DNA from: Candidatus Schekmanbacteria bacterium GWA2_38_11
GTDB lineage: Bacteria; Schekmanbacteria; GWA2-38-11
Length of the DNA: 10,873 nt
Direction of reading: 5' to 3'
Assembly (NCBI GenBank): GCA_001790645.1
Contig: MGDB01000152.1
Span: 13,075 to 23,947, forward strand
Shown: positions 1 to 6,705 of the stretch, piece after piece
Layout of the letters: each line of letters starts with the position of its first letter
Position numbering within the stretch: position 1 is the first letter of the stretch
Made by a program: the position numbers and the translations under genes
The notes under the pieces: model-generated
Told to the model about the DNA's origin: nothing
What the model saw: only the letters and a program-made list of their open reading frames with translations
The model's database searches: none

Positions 1-3
1 TGA

Positions 4-24
4 GGGCAGGGACAGAGCCCGCCC
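4..24. repeat. Imperfect GC-rich hairpin at left edge
   Basis: GGGC (4-7) pairs with GCCC (21-24) and GGG (9-11) with CCC (18-20), leaving one bulged A and the loop ACAGAG. It stands out against the AT-rich surroundings and lies just beyond the 3' end of the minus-strand NTPase gene. It has no T-run on the expected side, so I call it a dispersed repeat rather than a terminator. It may continue beyond the left edge. Confidence 0.4.
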
Positions 25-49
25 CTGATAATTTTGATTTTTGATTTAC

Positions 50-580
50 CTACAAGGTTTCCTTTACCAACTCCCATATCGCCTCGTTCAGATCCTCTGC
101 TACCTGATTTCTGTTCTTTGCAGAAAGATATATGAGGTGCACGTCATCTCTTTTTGATACTTCTTCAGCAAAAGAGAGCTTTGCTTCGGTAACTGTGCCC
201 AAAACAATCTTATCTGAATCAAGGCATGAGATGACAGTCTTTTTAAACTCTTCTGAAAAAAGCTCCATCTTCCCTATCTCATCTATAACTATCAGGTTGT
301 TCTCCTTCAAAGCATCTTTCAAGCTTGCTACAGCAACCCTGTCTATGTTCTCAACGATTACCCCGTAATTCCCAACCTTATACGGACTTTTCACATTTGC
401 ATGTGCAAGTGGAGCTTTTTCTCCTTTCAATGTAACAATCTCAAACCCGACTCTTACTCCCCCCTGACGGATTTCCTGTGTATAAAACCCTCCTGCAGGA
501 GTTTTTATATAGGCCAGTACATTTTTAATTATTGTGGTCTTGCCAGTTCCGGGCTGACCGGTTAATAAGACATTCTTCAT
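50..580 (-). CDS. THEP1-family nucleoside-triphosphatase
   Basis: This 176-residue P-loop protein has the usual length for the NTPase_1/THEP1 family, which hydrolyses nucleoside 5'-triphosphates in the cytoplasm; the physiological role is poorly known. The Walker A loop GQPGTGKTT is at residues 8-16, directly after the first beta strand. The family signature GFYTQEIRQGG follows at 31-41 with RVGFEIV at 43-49. The Walker B/DE element LIVIDEIGKMEL spans 96-107, with D100 and E101 as the likely Mg2+ and catalytic acids. The start is fixed by the P-loop lying so close to the N terminus. I see no good Shine-Dalgarno sequence upstream of the ATG at 580. The two genes upstream on the same strand end about 60 bases before it, so co-transcription is possible but unproven. 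The family call is secure; the substrate is not. Confidence 0.87.
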   Translation of the reverse strand: MKNVLLTGQPGTGKTTIIKNVLAYIKTPAGGFYTQEIRQGGVRVGFEIVTLKGEKAPLAHANVKSPYKVGNYGVIVENIDRVAVASLKDALKENNLIVIDEIGKMELFSEEFKKTVISCLDSDKIVLGTVTEAKLSFAEEVSKRDDVHLIYLSAKNRNQVAEDLNEAIWELVKETL

Positions 581-640
581 AATTTAACTGGAGTAAGGTT
601 GGGTTGTTGGTTTAACTGTTTGGGTAGGTAGTTAGTGGTT

Positions 641-838
641 TTATATCTCTCCCTTTCTAAACGCCTCCCATATCCTCTTTTTATTTTCAGTAAGCGCATA
701 GTGAGAAAAACGAATGGCCTCTTCCAACCATAGGAGTTTCTTAGATGCTGGAAATTTCATATAACTTCTTATCTGCTCCTCTGTAACATGGTAAGAAAAC
801 CCTTTCTTAACAATTTTATTTTTTCTTCTTTTTATCAT
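641..838 (-). CDS. Small basic protein overlapping the nucleotidyltransferase gene
   Basis: This 65-residue protein has no domain I can name. Residues 1-12 are strongly basic. The rest looks like two amphipathic helices: HVTEEQIRSYMKF (17-29) and a segment LLWLEEAIRFSHYAL (35-49), closing with RIWEAFRKGEI. Its ATG at 838 lies inside the 3' end of the upstream nucleotidyltransferase gene, a 23-base overlap, and there is only a weak purine-rich stretch before it. That suggests translational coupling. From memory, similar helical proteins of about 65-75 residues sit beside nucleotidyltransferase genes in other uncultured bacteria, so a partner or antitoxin-like role is conceivable. There is no HEPN R-x4-6-H motif: R43 and H46 are too close together. 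The reading frame is plausible and the function unknown. Confidence 0.55.
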   Translation of the reverse strand: MIKRRKNKIVKKGFSYHVTEEQIRSYMKFPASKKLLWLEEAIRFSHYALTENKKRIWEAFRKGEI

Positions 839-1328
839 TTTTTCTAATTCTTTTTAATTTTTTAAGTGACTCAATATCTGAAACATCCTGTTTTCTTAAT
901 GCTTCTTTTTTCATCAGAATCAAATTGTCTATAGAAATAACTGGTATCTTTATACCCTCACTCTTTACGTATTCTACACTCTTTTGTATTTTGTCAAATG
1001 GTATTTTTTGTTGCATTACAATATCAATCTCCCAGAAAGGCTCCTTAGCATCGAAGAATGAAAATACTATCATTTTCTTTTCTCTCACCCACCGTTCTCT
1101 TATATCTGCTTTGGCAAAATCAAAAGGATTTACCGGAACCCTTGGCTTGTAATGTAAAGTTTGTAATGCCTCTATGCATTTCACAATATTTTTTTCTTCC
1201 ATGTCTATGATGATATCAATGTCCTTCGTAAATCGCGGTACCCCTTGAAGATTTACAGCAAGTCCTCCTACTACCACATATCTAACTCTTTTTTGGTTGA
1301 ATTTTTTAAATACTACTTTATAGAACAT
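816..1328 (-). CDS. DUF6036/MNT-like nucleotidyltransferase
   Basis: This 170-residue protein has the minimal polymerase-beta-type nucleotidyltransferase fold. GGLAVNLQG at residues 21-29 is the helix-capping GG element. TKDIDIIID at 34-42 gives the metal-binding D36-x-D38 pair, and WEIDIV at 99-104 supplies the likely third acid, D102. The C-terminal part, DNLILMKKEALRKQDVSDI (134-152), matches the lysine-rich helix and 'KDxxDIexL' element seen in DUF6036/AbiEii-type proteins. The protein ends in a lysine-rich tail. The minus strand has AAGGTG (1338-1333) four bases before the ATG, supporting this start. Family members transfer a nucleotide to protein or RNA targets, and several act as toxins or antitoxins. 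The small gene overlapping its 3' end is a candidate partner. The family is clear; the target is unknown. Confidence 0.85.
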   Translation of the reverse strand: MFYKVVFKKFNQKRVRYVVVGGLAVNLQGVPRFTKDIDIIIDMEEKNIVKCIEALQTLHYKPRVPVNPFDFAKADIRERWVREKKMIVFSFFDAKEPFWEIDIVMQQKIPFDKIQKSVEYVKSEGIKIPVISIDNLILMKKEALRKQDVSDIESLKKLKRIRKNDKKKKK

Positions 1329-1461
1329 ATAACACCTTCATCAAAAAGAGTCCGGTATTGACAATTTGCCTCAGCACCAAAACTATCTTCCTATAAATGA
1401 TCCATCAATCAAATATTACCATATTCCCTTGACTTGAGTAAAGGACTTCTATTAAGTTATT

Positions 1462-1478
1462 TTACAGCTTAAAGCTTA
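1462..1478. repeat. 17-bp dispersed repeat TTACAGCTTAAAGCTTA, copy 1
   Basis: This 17-mer recurs with one mismatch (TTACAACTTAAAGCTTA) at 6121-6137. Here it lies in the 210-bp divergent gap between the nucleotidyltransferase and the antiporter. I found no convincing promoter pair elsewhere in that gap. Confidence 0.5.
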
Positions 1479-1538
1479 AATTGAAACTGCTTCGCCAGTA
1501 ATGGCAGAGCCAATGTTAATAAAGGTGTCTGATATATA

Positions 1539-2816
1539 ATGGGTGACGCGGCAGTTATTAACCCCGTAATGATCCTCCCTTTTGCTTTACTCCTTCTTTC
1601 AATAGCAACTATCCCTCTCATTAATAAAGAATGGTGGGATAAAAATTATCCCGTTCCTTCCTTTGGGTTTGGGGCTATAGCGGTTGTTTACTATATTTTT
1701 TTCCTGAATAACATAACCAGAATGTTTCATACGGGACTTGAATATATAAGTTTTATTACCCTCATTGGGTCCCTTTTTGTTGTTGCAGGCGGAATCCATA
1801 TCAATATAAAAGGCCAGTCAACGCCCCATGCAAATGTAATTATGCTCCTTGTAGGAGCAATTGTTTCAAATTTTTTGGGAACAACAGGAGCCTCGATGCT
1901 CCTGATAAGGCCGTATCTCAAGGTAAATAAATACCGCCTCACCGGATATCACGTTGTATTCTTCATCTTTATTGTAAGCAACATTGGCGGCCTTCTTACT
2001 CCTATAGGCGACCCTCCGTTATTTTTAGGATATTTAAAAGGTGTTCCATTCTTCTGGGTCATTAGCAAAGTATGGCATATCTGGGCTTTAACTGTTGTCC
2101 TGGTGCTAACAGTTTTTTACTTTGTTGATTATCACTATTACAAAAAAGTGAGAGAAAAAACTAGAGAAGAAGTCGAGGAGAAAGGTGAAAAAACGCATGT
2201 TTTAGGCCTGCAAAATATCTTTTTCCTTTTTGTTATTCTTGCGGCAGTGTTTATAAACAAGCCTCCGCTGTTGCGGGAGGTTATCATGGCAGCAAGTGCC
2301 ATCGGTTCATATCTTACAACAAAAAAAGAAATACACGAAAGAAACCATTTTAATTTTATCCCCATAAAGGAAGTAGCTATTCTGTTTGCTGGAATTTTTG
2401 CTACGATGGTGCCATGTTTAGACTGGTTACAACTGAATGCAGATAAACTTGGAATCAGAACCCCGGGACAATTTTACTGGAGTACGGGTATACTCTCAAG
2501 CATTTTAGACAATGCACCAACGTACCTTAATTTTTTAAGCGCATCCTTTGGACTGCACCACCTCCAGCTTGACAGCCATGTTCATATGGAAATATTTCTT
2601 AAAGAACACTGGGAATATCTTCAGGCAATTTCAGTAGGCGCTGTTTTCTTTGGCGCCAATACATATATTGGAAATGGACCTAATTTCATGGTTAAATCAA
2701 TCTCAGAGCAGGCAGGCGCACATTGCCCGAGCTTCTTTGGTTATATTATAAAATATTCCCTGCCAATCTTAGCTCCGATTTTTACTGTTGTGTGGTTTCT
2801 GTTTTTCAGAAATTAA
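1539..2816 (+). CDS. Na+/H+ antiporter-type membrane transporter (ion transporter superfamily)
   Basis: This 425-residue polytopic inner-membrane protein has hydrophobic segments around residues 10-28, 43-57, 68-85, 99-118, 138-155, 176-197, 225-240, 278-293, 362-378 and 403-422. A charged cytoplasmic-type loop lies at 199-219. Diagnostic stretches are GTTGASMLLIRPYL (114-127), NIGGLLTPIGDPPLFLGYL (148-166), SSILDNAPTYLNF (320-332) and GANTYIGNGPNF (372-383). The paired TPIGDPP and NxGNGPN elements are inverted-repeat re-entrant loops typical of the CitMHS/NhaD/ArsB ion transporter superfamily. Proteins with exactly these motifs are normally annotated as sodium:proton antiporters; exchange of Na+ for H+ is known of the family, not proven here. 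AAAGGTG (1521-1527) sits 11 bases before the ATG. It stands alone: the next gene begins 270 bp on, across repeats. An organic-anion or arsenite substrate cannot be excluded. Confidence 0.85.
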   Translation: MGDAAVINPVMILPFALLLLSIATIPLINKEWWDKNYPVPSFGFGAIAVVYYIFFLNNITRMFHTGLEYISFITLIGSLFVVAGGIHINIKGQSTPHANVIMLLVGAIVSNFLGTTGASMLLIRPYLKVNKYRLTGYHVVFFIFIVSNIGGLLTPIGDPPLFLGYLKGVPFFWVISKVWHIWALTVVLVLTVFYFVDYHYYKKVREKTREEVEEKGEKTHVLGLQNIFFLFVILAAVFINKPPLLREVIMAASAIGSYLTTKKEIHERNHFNFIPIKEVAILFAGIFATMVPCLDWLQLNADKLGIRTPGQFYWSTGILSSILDNAPTYLNFLSASFGLHHLQLDSHVHMEIFLKEHWEYLQAISVGAVFFGANTYIGNGPNFMVKSISEQAGAHCPSFFGYIIKYSLPILAPIFTVVWFLFFRN

Positions 2817-2853
2817 AGGTAGCATGCGAAAATAATATGGATATGGAGCATGA

Positions 2854-2880
2854 AAATCCCCCTTTTCCAAAGGGGGATTT
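2854..2880. repeat. G/C-run hairpin with 12-bp perfect arms
   Basis: AAATCCCCCTTT (2854-2865) pairs perfectly with AAAGGGGGATTT (2869-2880) around a 3-base loop. It lies 38 bases after the antiporter stop codon. It could stall or end transcription, but it lacks the terminal T-run of a standard intrinsic terminator. It belongs to the same repeat family as the elements at 2886-2923 and 4991-5036. Confidence 0.7.
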
Positions 2881-2885
2881 AAGAA

Positions 2886-2923
2886 TTCCCCCTTTTAGCA
2901 AAGGGGGGTGAGGGGGGATTTTA
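2886..2923. repeat. Second G/C-run repeat unit beside the first
   Basis: A run of five C followed by TTTTAGCAAA leads into two runs of six G separated by TGA, ending in ATTTT. The C-run can pair with either G-run, so two alternative hairpins are possible. The short reading frame that can be drawn through this stretch (to 2911) is translated repeat and not a gene. Confidence 0.6.
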
Positions 2924-3034
2924 GGGCAATAATAAAAAATGATTATACCCAGAACTTAGCTTCGAGAGATTCTAAGATTTAAATGACTATTTGAATATAA
3001 TTAAAGAATGTTTTAAAAAAAAATTCAGAATATG

Positions 3035-3052
3035 CGCAGACTGAAGTCTGCG
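3035..3052. repeat. Short palindrome of the 'CTGAAGTCTGCGGCTAC' type
   Basis: CGCAGACT (3035-3042) and AGTCTGCG (3045-3052) are perfect inverted arms, followed by GCTACGGG. It sits directly upstream of uppP and includes the bases just before an in-frame GTG (3066). That is one reason to prefer the ATG at 3087 as the uppP start. Confidence 0.5.
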
Positions 3053-3070
3053 GCTACGGGCAGAAGTGTC

Positions 3071-3077
3071 AGAAAGG
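3071..3077 (+). promoter_or_regulatory. Ribosome binding site deciding the uppP start
   Basis: AGAAAGG lies nine bases before the ATG at 3087. The in-frame GTG at 3066 has only the weak GGGCAGA before it, next to a repeat palindrome. The site favours the ATG. Confidence 0.55.
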
Positions 3078-3086
3078 CAAATAATT

Positions 3087-3893
3087 ATGACAATTATTCA
3101 ATCAATAGTATTAGGCATTGTACAGGGACTTGGTGAGTTTTTACCAATTTCAAGTTCTGCTCATCTTGTAATCGTTCCCTGGCTATTTAACTGGGAAGAT
3201 CCGGGGCTCTCCTTTGACGTAGCCCTCCATCTTGGTACACTTTTTGCTGTTCTTTTTTATTTCTGGAAAGACTGGATAAGGCTTATAAAGTCATTTTTTG
3301 CGAGCCTGTCTGAAAGAAAAATAGGAGATGATGTTGACCGCAGGCTTGTCTGGTTTATATTAATAGCCTCTGTGCCCGGAGCTGCAATCGGGTATCTGTT
3401 TGAAAAACAGGCAGAGACAATTTTCAGAAACCCCTGGCTCATCGCTATTATGATGATTTTTATGGGAGGGGTATTATTTTATATAGACCGGAAATCTTCA
3501 AAGAAAAACCCCATGTCAAAAATCACCCTCGTTGACAGCTTGATAATAGGTATTTCTCAGGCTTTCGCCATTATTCCCGGAGTTTCAAGGTCCGGGGCAA
3601 CGATTACTGCAGCCCTCTGGAGAAACCTTGACAGAGAGTCTGCTGCACGATTCTCTTTCCTGCTTTCGACCCCAATCATTGCTGGTGCAGGGCTGCTAAA
3701 AATCAAAGCCATATTGAACAGCGGATTGGACATCACTTCTATAACAGGAATTTTATTTTCAACCCTGTTTGGATTTCTAAGCATTAAATATCTACTCAAA
3801 TTTGTTCAAACCAGAAGTTATGACCTGTTTGTTTACTACCGCCTTATTTTTGGACTGATAGTATTAGCAACCTTAATTTTAAGATATAATTAA
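3087..3893 (+). CDS. uppP: Undecaprenyl-diphosphatase UppP/BacA
   Basis: This integral membrane phosphatase converts undecaprenyl diphosphate to the monophosphate, recycling the lipid carrier for peptidoglycan and other wall polymers. Its overproduction is known to give bacitracin resistance. From ATG 3087 it is 268 residues, the family's usual length. The first catalytic motif, IVQGLGEFLPISSSAHL, spans 11-27 with E17, the serines at 22-24 and H26. The second, IPGVSRSGATIT, is at 163-174 with R168. The order of hydrophobic helices, with a central hydrophilic loop at 72-88, fits the family. An in-frame GTG at 3066 would add seven residues (275 in all) but has a poorer ribosome binding site. 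The downstream cysK gene has its own promoter, so this is probably not an operon with it. Confidence 0.97.
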   Translation: MTIIQSIVLGIVQGLGEFLPISSSAHLVIVPWLFNWEDPGLSFDVALHLGTLFAVLFYFWKDWIRLIKSFFASLSERKIGDDVDRRLVWFILIASVPGAAIGYLFEKQAETIFRNPWLIAIMMIFMGGVLFYIDRKSSKKNPMSKITLVDSLIIGISQAFAIIPGVSRSGATITAALWRNLDRESAARFSFLLSTPIIAGAGLLKIKAILNSGLDITSITGILFSTLFGFLSIKYLLKFVQTRSYDLFVYYRLIFGLIVLATLILRYN

Positions 3894-3957
3894 CCATACT
3901 TTTGTTATATTTAAACATATTGAATTATTGATTAATATTGTTTAATATATTTAATTC

Positions 3958-3986
3958 TTGACAATATTTTTTCTTAATATTAGTAT
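3958..3986 (+). promoter_or_regulatory. Sigma-70-type promoter candidate for cysK
   Basis: A perfect -35 box TTGACA (3958-3963) is followed after 17 bases by TAGTAT (3981-3986), four of six matches to the -10 consensus. The predicted transcript would start near 3993, giving a leader of about 30 bases. The flanking gap 3894-3957 is almost pure A/T and ends the uppP region without a visible terminator hairpin. Confidence 0.55.
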
Positions 3987-4007
3987 TTAACTATACAATA
4001 ATAGACT

Positions 4008-4016
4008 AAAGAGGAG
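4008..4016 (+). promoter_or_regulatory. Strong ribosome binding site of cysK
   Basis: AAAGAGGAG ends six bases before the ATG at 4023. It is among the closest matches to the anti-Shine-Dalgarno complement in the window and fixes the cysK start. Confidence 0.8.
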
Positions 4017-4022
4017 AAACTT

Positions 4023-4955
4023 ATGGCAAATATCAAAAACAGTATGTCAGAATTAATAGGCAATACACCTCTGGTCAGACTTAATAGAGTTACCAAGGGA
4101 ATTGATGCTGAGGTAATTGTTAAACTTGAATCATATAATCCATTCCTAAGTGTAAAGGACAGAATTGGCGTCAGCATGATCGCAGCAGGAGAAAAAGCCG
4201 GCCTTATTGACAAGGATACTGTAATAGTAGAAGGCACCAGCGGTAATACAGGTATAGGCTTAGCTTTTGTATGTGCCGCAAAAGGCTATAAGCTTGTTCT
4301 CACAATGCCGGACTCAATGTCTGTTGAAAGAAGGTCATTGCTCAAGGCGTTAGGGGCTGAGATAATACTGACCCCGGGAGCAGAAGGAATGAGGCGGGCA
4401 GTTGCAGAAGCAGAGGAAGTAGCTAAAAAATACAAAAAATCTTTTATCCCAAGACAGTTTGATAACCCTGCAAACCCTGAAATCCATTACCAAACCACAG
4501 GGCCTGAGATATGGAGAGATACTGACGGTAAAATAGATGTCCTTGTTGCAGGAGTTGGGACAGGGGGGACTTTAACAGGAGCAGGAAAATTTTTACGGGA
4601 GAAAAAACCTGGTATCAAAATCATAGCAGTTGAGCCGAAAGATTCTCCGGTGCTTTCAGGGGGCAAACCAGGCCCTCATAAAATTCAGGGAATTGGTGCC
4701 GGCTTTATTCCCTCCATTCTTGATACAAAAATTTATAATGAAGTCTATACATCAAGCCTGGAAGAGGCAATCCAGACATCAAGGCGTCTTGCAAAGGAAG
4801 AGGGGATTTTTGTAGGAATATCCTCAGGAGCAATTGCATGCGCTGCAATTAATTATGCCCGCAGGAAAGAAAGCAGCGGTCAAATGATTGTAGCTATCCT
4901 GCCGGATTTTGGTGAAAGATATCTGTCAACGATACTCTATAAGATGGAGGAATAA
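4023..4955 (+). CDS. cysK: Cysteine synthase (O-acetylserine sulfhydrylase)
   Basis: This cytoplasmic PLP enzyme of fold type II joins O-acetyl-L-serine and sulfide to give cysteine and acetate. At 310 residues it has the standard length. The substrate loop IGNTPLVRL is at 12-20. The PLP Schiff-base lysine is K45 in NPFLSVKDR (39-47). The TSGNT loop that binds the substrate carboxylate is at 72-76. The phosphate-binding loop [10 protein letters not shown] is at 179-188, and the SSGA serine near the pyridine nitrogen is at 267-270. The C-terminal GERYLST (297-303) is also typical. The start is set by an excellent ribosome binding site. It is probably transcribed from the promoter just upstream. 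An acyltransferase gene follows after 135 bp, across a G/C-run repeat. The gene could be called cysM in some schemes, but the length and motifs fit CysK better. Confidence 0.97.
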   Translation: MANIKNSMSELIGNTPLVRLNRVTKGIDAEVIVKLESYNPFLSVKDRIGVSMIAAGEKAGLIDKDTVIVEGTSGNTGIGLAFVCAAKGYKLVLTMPDSMSVERRSLLKALGAEIILTPGAEGMRRAVAEAEEVAKKYKKSFIPRQFDNPANPEIHYQTTGPEIWRDTDGKIDVLVAGVGTGGTLTGAGKFLREKKPGIKIIAVEPKDSPVLSGGKPGPHKIQGIGAGFIPSILDTKIYNEVYTSSLEEAIQTSRRLAKEEGIFVGISSGAIACAAINYARRKESSGQMIVAILPDFGERYLSTILYKMEE

Positions 4956-4990
4956 AATTGGGGAAGGATTGAAGGATTCGAGGGTTTAAG

Positions 4991-5036
4991 TAATCCCTCC
5001 AACCCCACTTTAGAAAAGGGGGGCGAGGGGGGATTT
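4991..5036. repeat. G/C-run repeat between cysK and the acyltransferase gene
   Basis: AATCCCTCC and ACCCCACTTT face AAAAGGGGGG and AGGGGGGATT as an imperfect hairpin. It is a degenerate member of the family at 2854-2923, sharing the 'GGGGGGxGAGGGGGGATT' right arm with 2905-2922. It may weaken read-through from cysK. The preceding bases 4956-4990 also look like repeat debris rather than a gene. Confidence 0.6.
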
Positions 5037-5090
5037 GATTTTCACTTGAATCCTTATTATTACCAATAACCTTTTTAAGAGGTATTAGTC

Positions 5091-5960
5091 ATGACACAAA
5101 GAAGATTTGAATTAGTAAAGCATGATCTCAAGAAGAGAGCTTTAAGGAATATAAAACTTCAGGACAAACGGGTAAGCAAACTGTTTGAAGATTTTCTTTT
5201 AAACCTCGAGGCAAGGCTTGATAATGGGAAAGAGGATAGAAATATTATCTGCAGAGATACTCTTGTAGAGCTGTATTTTGGAAAGAATTCAAATTACGAA
5301 GAAATACTTAATGACACAAAATGTCCTCTTGCAAGCAAGACTTTAATAGCATCATTTGATCCGAGAAATATTACCTTGGAGCCGGAGTATTATTCAAATG
5401 TTGATTCAGAGAAGTTCCATAAAGTAAAGCCTCTTATCTGGCTCTGGACAATTTTCGATCGCTCACCTGTAGGCAGAAACTGTTTCTTAGGGTTCCCTTT
5501 CAGGAGGATTCTTGCAAAGAAAATATTCAAAAAATGCGGAGAAAACCTTAAGGTTTTTCATGATGTTGAATTCTCCTTCGGTTATAATATTTCTGTCGGG
5601 GATAATGTTGTAATTCACAGGAACGTTCTCCTTGATGACAGAGGAGAGCTGGTTATTGAAGATAATGCTTCCATTTCTGACTACGTCAATGTCTATTCCC
5701 ATTCTCATTCCATATTTGATCAAGGGGATGTAACCTTAGGGAAAACAGTAATTGGCAAAGGTGCAAGACTCACATATCATTCAACAATACTTGAAGGAGT
5801 TAAAGTCGGACAAGAAGCAATGGTTGGGGCATTAGGACTGGCTACCCGGGATGTAAGGAATTTCCATATCAATGTTGGAATTCCGGCAAAATCTGTCAGA
5901 GTTAAACCCAATGCATGTGTGGATGAATGCAAAGACGAAACATGTGTCCATAAGGTGTAA
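5091..5960 (+). CDS. Left-handed beta-helix (hexapeptide repeat) acyltransferase
   Basis: This 289-residue protein probably transfers an acetyl or other acyl group from an acyl-CoA donor; the acceptor is unknown. Residues 1-110 are a mostly helical, charged N-terminal part I do not recognise. Residues 149-272 carry the imperfect hexapeptide repeats of the trimeric beta-helix (ISVGDNVVIHRNV, LVIEDNASISDYV, TVIGKGARLTYHS, VKVGQEAMVGALG). They close with GIPAKSVRV, the usual end of maltose/galactoside O-acetyltransferase-like enzymes. SHSHS (203-207) is in the position of the family's catalytic histidine loop. An unusual tail follows, with C276, C280 and C285 (CVDECKDETC). AAGAGGT (5077-5083), seven bases before the ATG, supports the start. 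The position after cysK invites the idea of a serine acetyltransferase, but the motifs look more like the sugar/xenobiotic subgroup. Family good, substrate open. Confidence 0.85.
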   Translation: MTQRRFELVKHDLKKRALRNIKLQDKRVSKLFEDFLLNLEARLDNGKEDRNIICRDTLVELYFGKNSNYEEILNDTKCPLASKTLIASFDPRNITLEPEYYSNVDSEKFHKVKPLIWLWTIFDRSPVGRNCFLGFPFRRILAKKIFKKCGENLKVFHDVEFSFGYNISVGDNVVIHRNVLLDDRGELVIEDNASISDYVNVYSHSHSIFDQGDVTLGKTVIGKGARLTYHSTILEGVKVGQEAMVGALGLATRDVRNFHINVGIPAKSVRVKPNACVDECKDETCVHKV

Positions 5961-6045
5961 GGTTTTTAGGTGTAGGAAACAGGTGAGTTAATGTCAAATG
6001 CCAAAGCTCAAAATACAAAATAAATCTTAATTGCCAAAAGGGCTA

Positions 6046-6064
6046 TAAGCTGTAGGCTTTAAGC
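6046..6064. repeat. AAGCTTTAAGC-type repeat fragment
   Basis: TAAGCTGTAGGCTTTAAGC resembles the reverse complement of the 17-mer at 1462-1478 in rearranged order. The whole gap 5961-6208 holds only such repeat pieces and no gene. Confidence 0.35.
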
Positions 6065-6120
6065 ATAAGAAAGAGTAAAAAAAATGGAATTACAATCAAA
6101 ATTTTAAGTTTTCAAAATGC

Positions 6121-6137
6121 TTACAACTTAAAGCTTA
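6121..6137. repeat. 17-bp dispersed repeat, copy 2
   Basis: TTACAACTTAAAGCTTA differs by one base from 1462-1478. Its last 11 bases are also the left outer arm of the large palindrome at 6127-6168, so that palindrome appears to be built from this repeat family. Confidence 0.55.
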
Positions 6138-6168
6138 CCTGCCTGCCGGCAGGCAGGTAAGCTTTAAG
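6127..6168. repeat. 42-bp perfect palindrome with nested 20-bp core
   Basis: Both arms of 21 bases pair without a mismatch. The centre, 6138-6157, is the 20-bp core CCTGCCTGCCGGCAGGCAGG that recurs at 6649-6668 and 6803-6822. The outer arms, CTTAAAGCTTA and TAAGCTTTAAG, are AT-rich and unrelated to the core. Confidence 0.9.
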
Positions 6169-6194
6169 CTAATCAAGTTATTTTGTCATTTATT

Positions 6195-6220
6195 CTACTG
6201 CATACTACCTATTGCCTACT
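6195..6220. repeat. CTACTGCATA-type short repeat
   Basis: CTACTGCATA is followed by CTACCTATTG and CCTACT, three variants of one decamer. It overlaps the last codons of the minus-strand lipoprotein gene, whose final residues SRQ and stop codon it supplies. Confidence 0.35.
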
Positions 6221-6583
6221 CTCCTTCTTTCTTTCATTTTTACCATCTTTAGTCTCCTTACCAAGGAATTCTGTTTCAAAATTTTCTTTGCTAAACTCCA
6301 TAAATAGTTCCTGGAGCTTCTTCAAAAAACCCTTTATTGGAGAAACTTCATCAAGAGTAAAAAGGTCTCTTAGTTTATCCTCTAAATTTCTTACTTTTTT
6401 ACCCTCTATTTTCCCCTTGGAAGGCAGGGAGGGTTTCTCTTTAAAATAATTTTCCCCTGCTTGCTTTTCTTTCTTAATTTTTCCTTGACTCTTTTGCTCA
6501 GAATTTTCATTATTATAGTTACATGAAAAGCAGAACAAGAAGAAAATTAAACTAATAAATATTGTTAAATTCTTTAGCTTCAT
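6209..6583 (-). CDS. Putative small lipoprotein, charged, unknown function
   Basis: This 124-residue protein begins MKLKN, then a hydrophobic stretch (residues 6-20), then C21 preceded by FS. That is a signal peptide with a loose lipobox (CFS-C rather than L-A-G-C), suggesting a lipid-anchored exported protein. The mature part is very hydrophilic and rich in K and E, with a helical centre (LEDKLRDLF, then FLKKLQELFMEF). No family is recognisable. There is no clear ribosome binding site before the ATG at 6583, and the last residues and stop codon come from a repeat (6195-6220), so the original C terminus may have differed. It lies alone between repeat clusters. The signal peptide makes it likelier real than chance. 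Confidence 0.5.
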   Translation of the reverse strand: MKLKNLTIFISLIFFLFCFSCNYNNENSEQKSQGKIKKEKQAGENYFKEKPSLPSKGKIEGKKVRNLEDKLRDLFTLDEVSPIKGFLKKLQELFMEFSKENFETEFLGKETKDGKNERKKESRQ

Positions 6584-6597
6584 GAGATTAATTGCTT

Positions 6598-6609
6598 AAT
6601 ATAGATAAC
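6598..6609 (+). repeat. 12-bp direct repeat AATATAGATAAC, left copy
   Basis: This 12-mer is repeated exactly at 6706-6717. The two copies bracket 96 bases that contain the hairpin at 6639-6680 and an outer CGATAG/CTATCG inverted pair (6610-6615 and 6680-6685). Confidence 0.5.
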
Positions 6610-6638
6610 CGATAGACGAGGTTTTCTAACCCAGTCTC

Positions 6639-6680
6639 GGCGGGACAACCTGCCTGCCGGCAGGCAGGGAATGTCCCGCC
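6639..6680. repeat. Hairpin GGCGGGAC/GTCCCGCC around the 20-bp palindromic core
   Basis: GGCGGGAC (6639-6646) pairs with GTCCCGCC (6673-6680), and the space between them holds the 20-bp core at 6649-6668. The two palindromes are off-centre by one base pair, as expected if one had been inserted into the other. Confidence 0.75.
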
Positions 6681-6705
6681 TATCGTGGTGAATTCTTTAT
6701 TTCAC

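Noticed and set aside
132..368. Plus-strand open frame of 78 codons
   Set aside because: It lies opposite the NTPase gene, whose Walker motifs establish the minus strand as coding; no motif or ribosome binding site.
925..1152. Plus-strand open frame of 75 codons
   Set aside because: It lies opposite the nucleotidyltransferase gene with its catalytic residues; antisense shadow.
2723..2911. 62-codon plus frame across the antiporter end and repeats
   Set aside because: Half overlaps the antiporter in another frame and the rest is translated G/C-run repeat (PPFPKGD, PPFSKGG).
3894..4022. AT-rich gap considered for a replication origin or tRNA
   Set aside because: No DnaA-box cluster, no cloverleaf and no CCA end; a promoter and ribosome binding site explain the part near cysK.
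6183..6449. 88-codon plus frame opposite the lipoprotein gene
   Set aside because: Low-complexity S/L/F composition is the complement of a K/E-rich protein; the minus frame has a signal peptide and lipobox-like cysteine.
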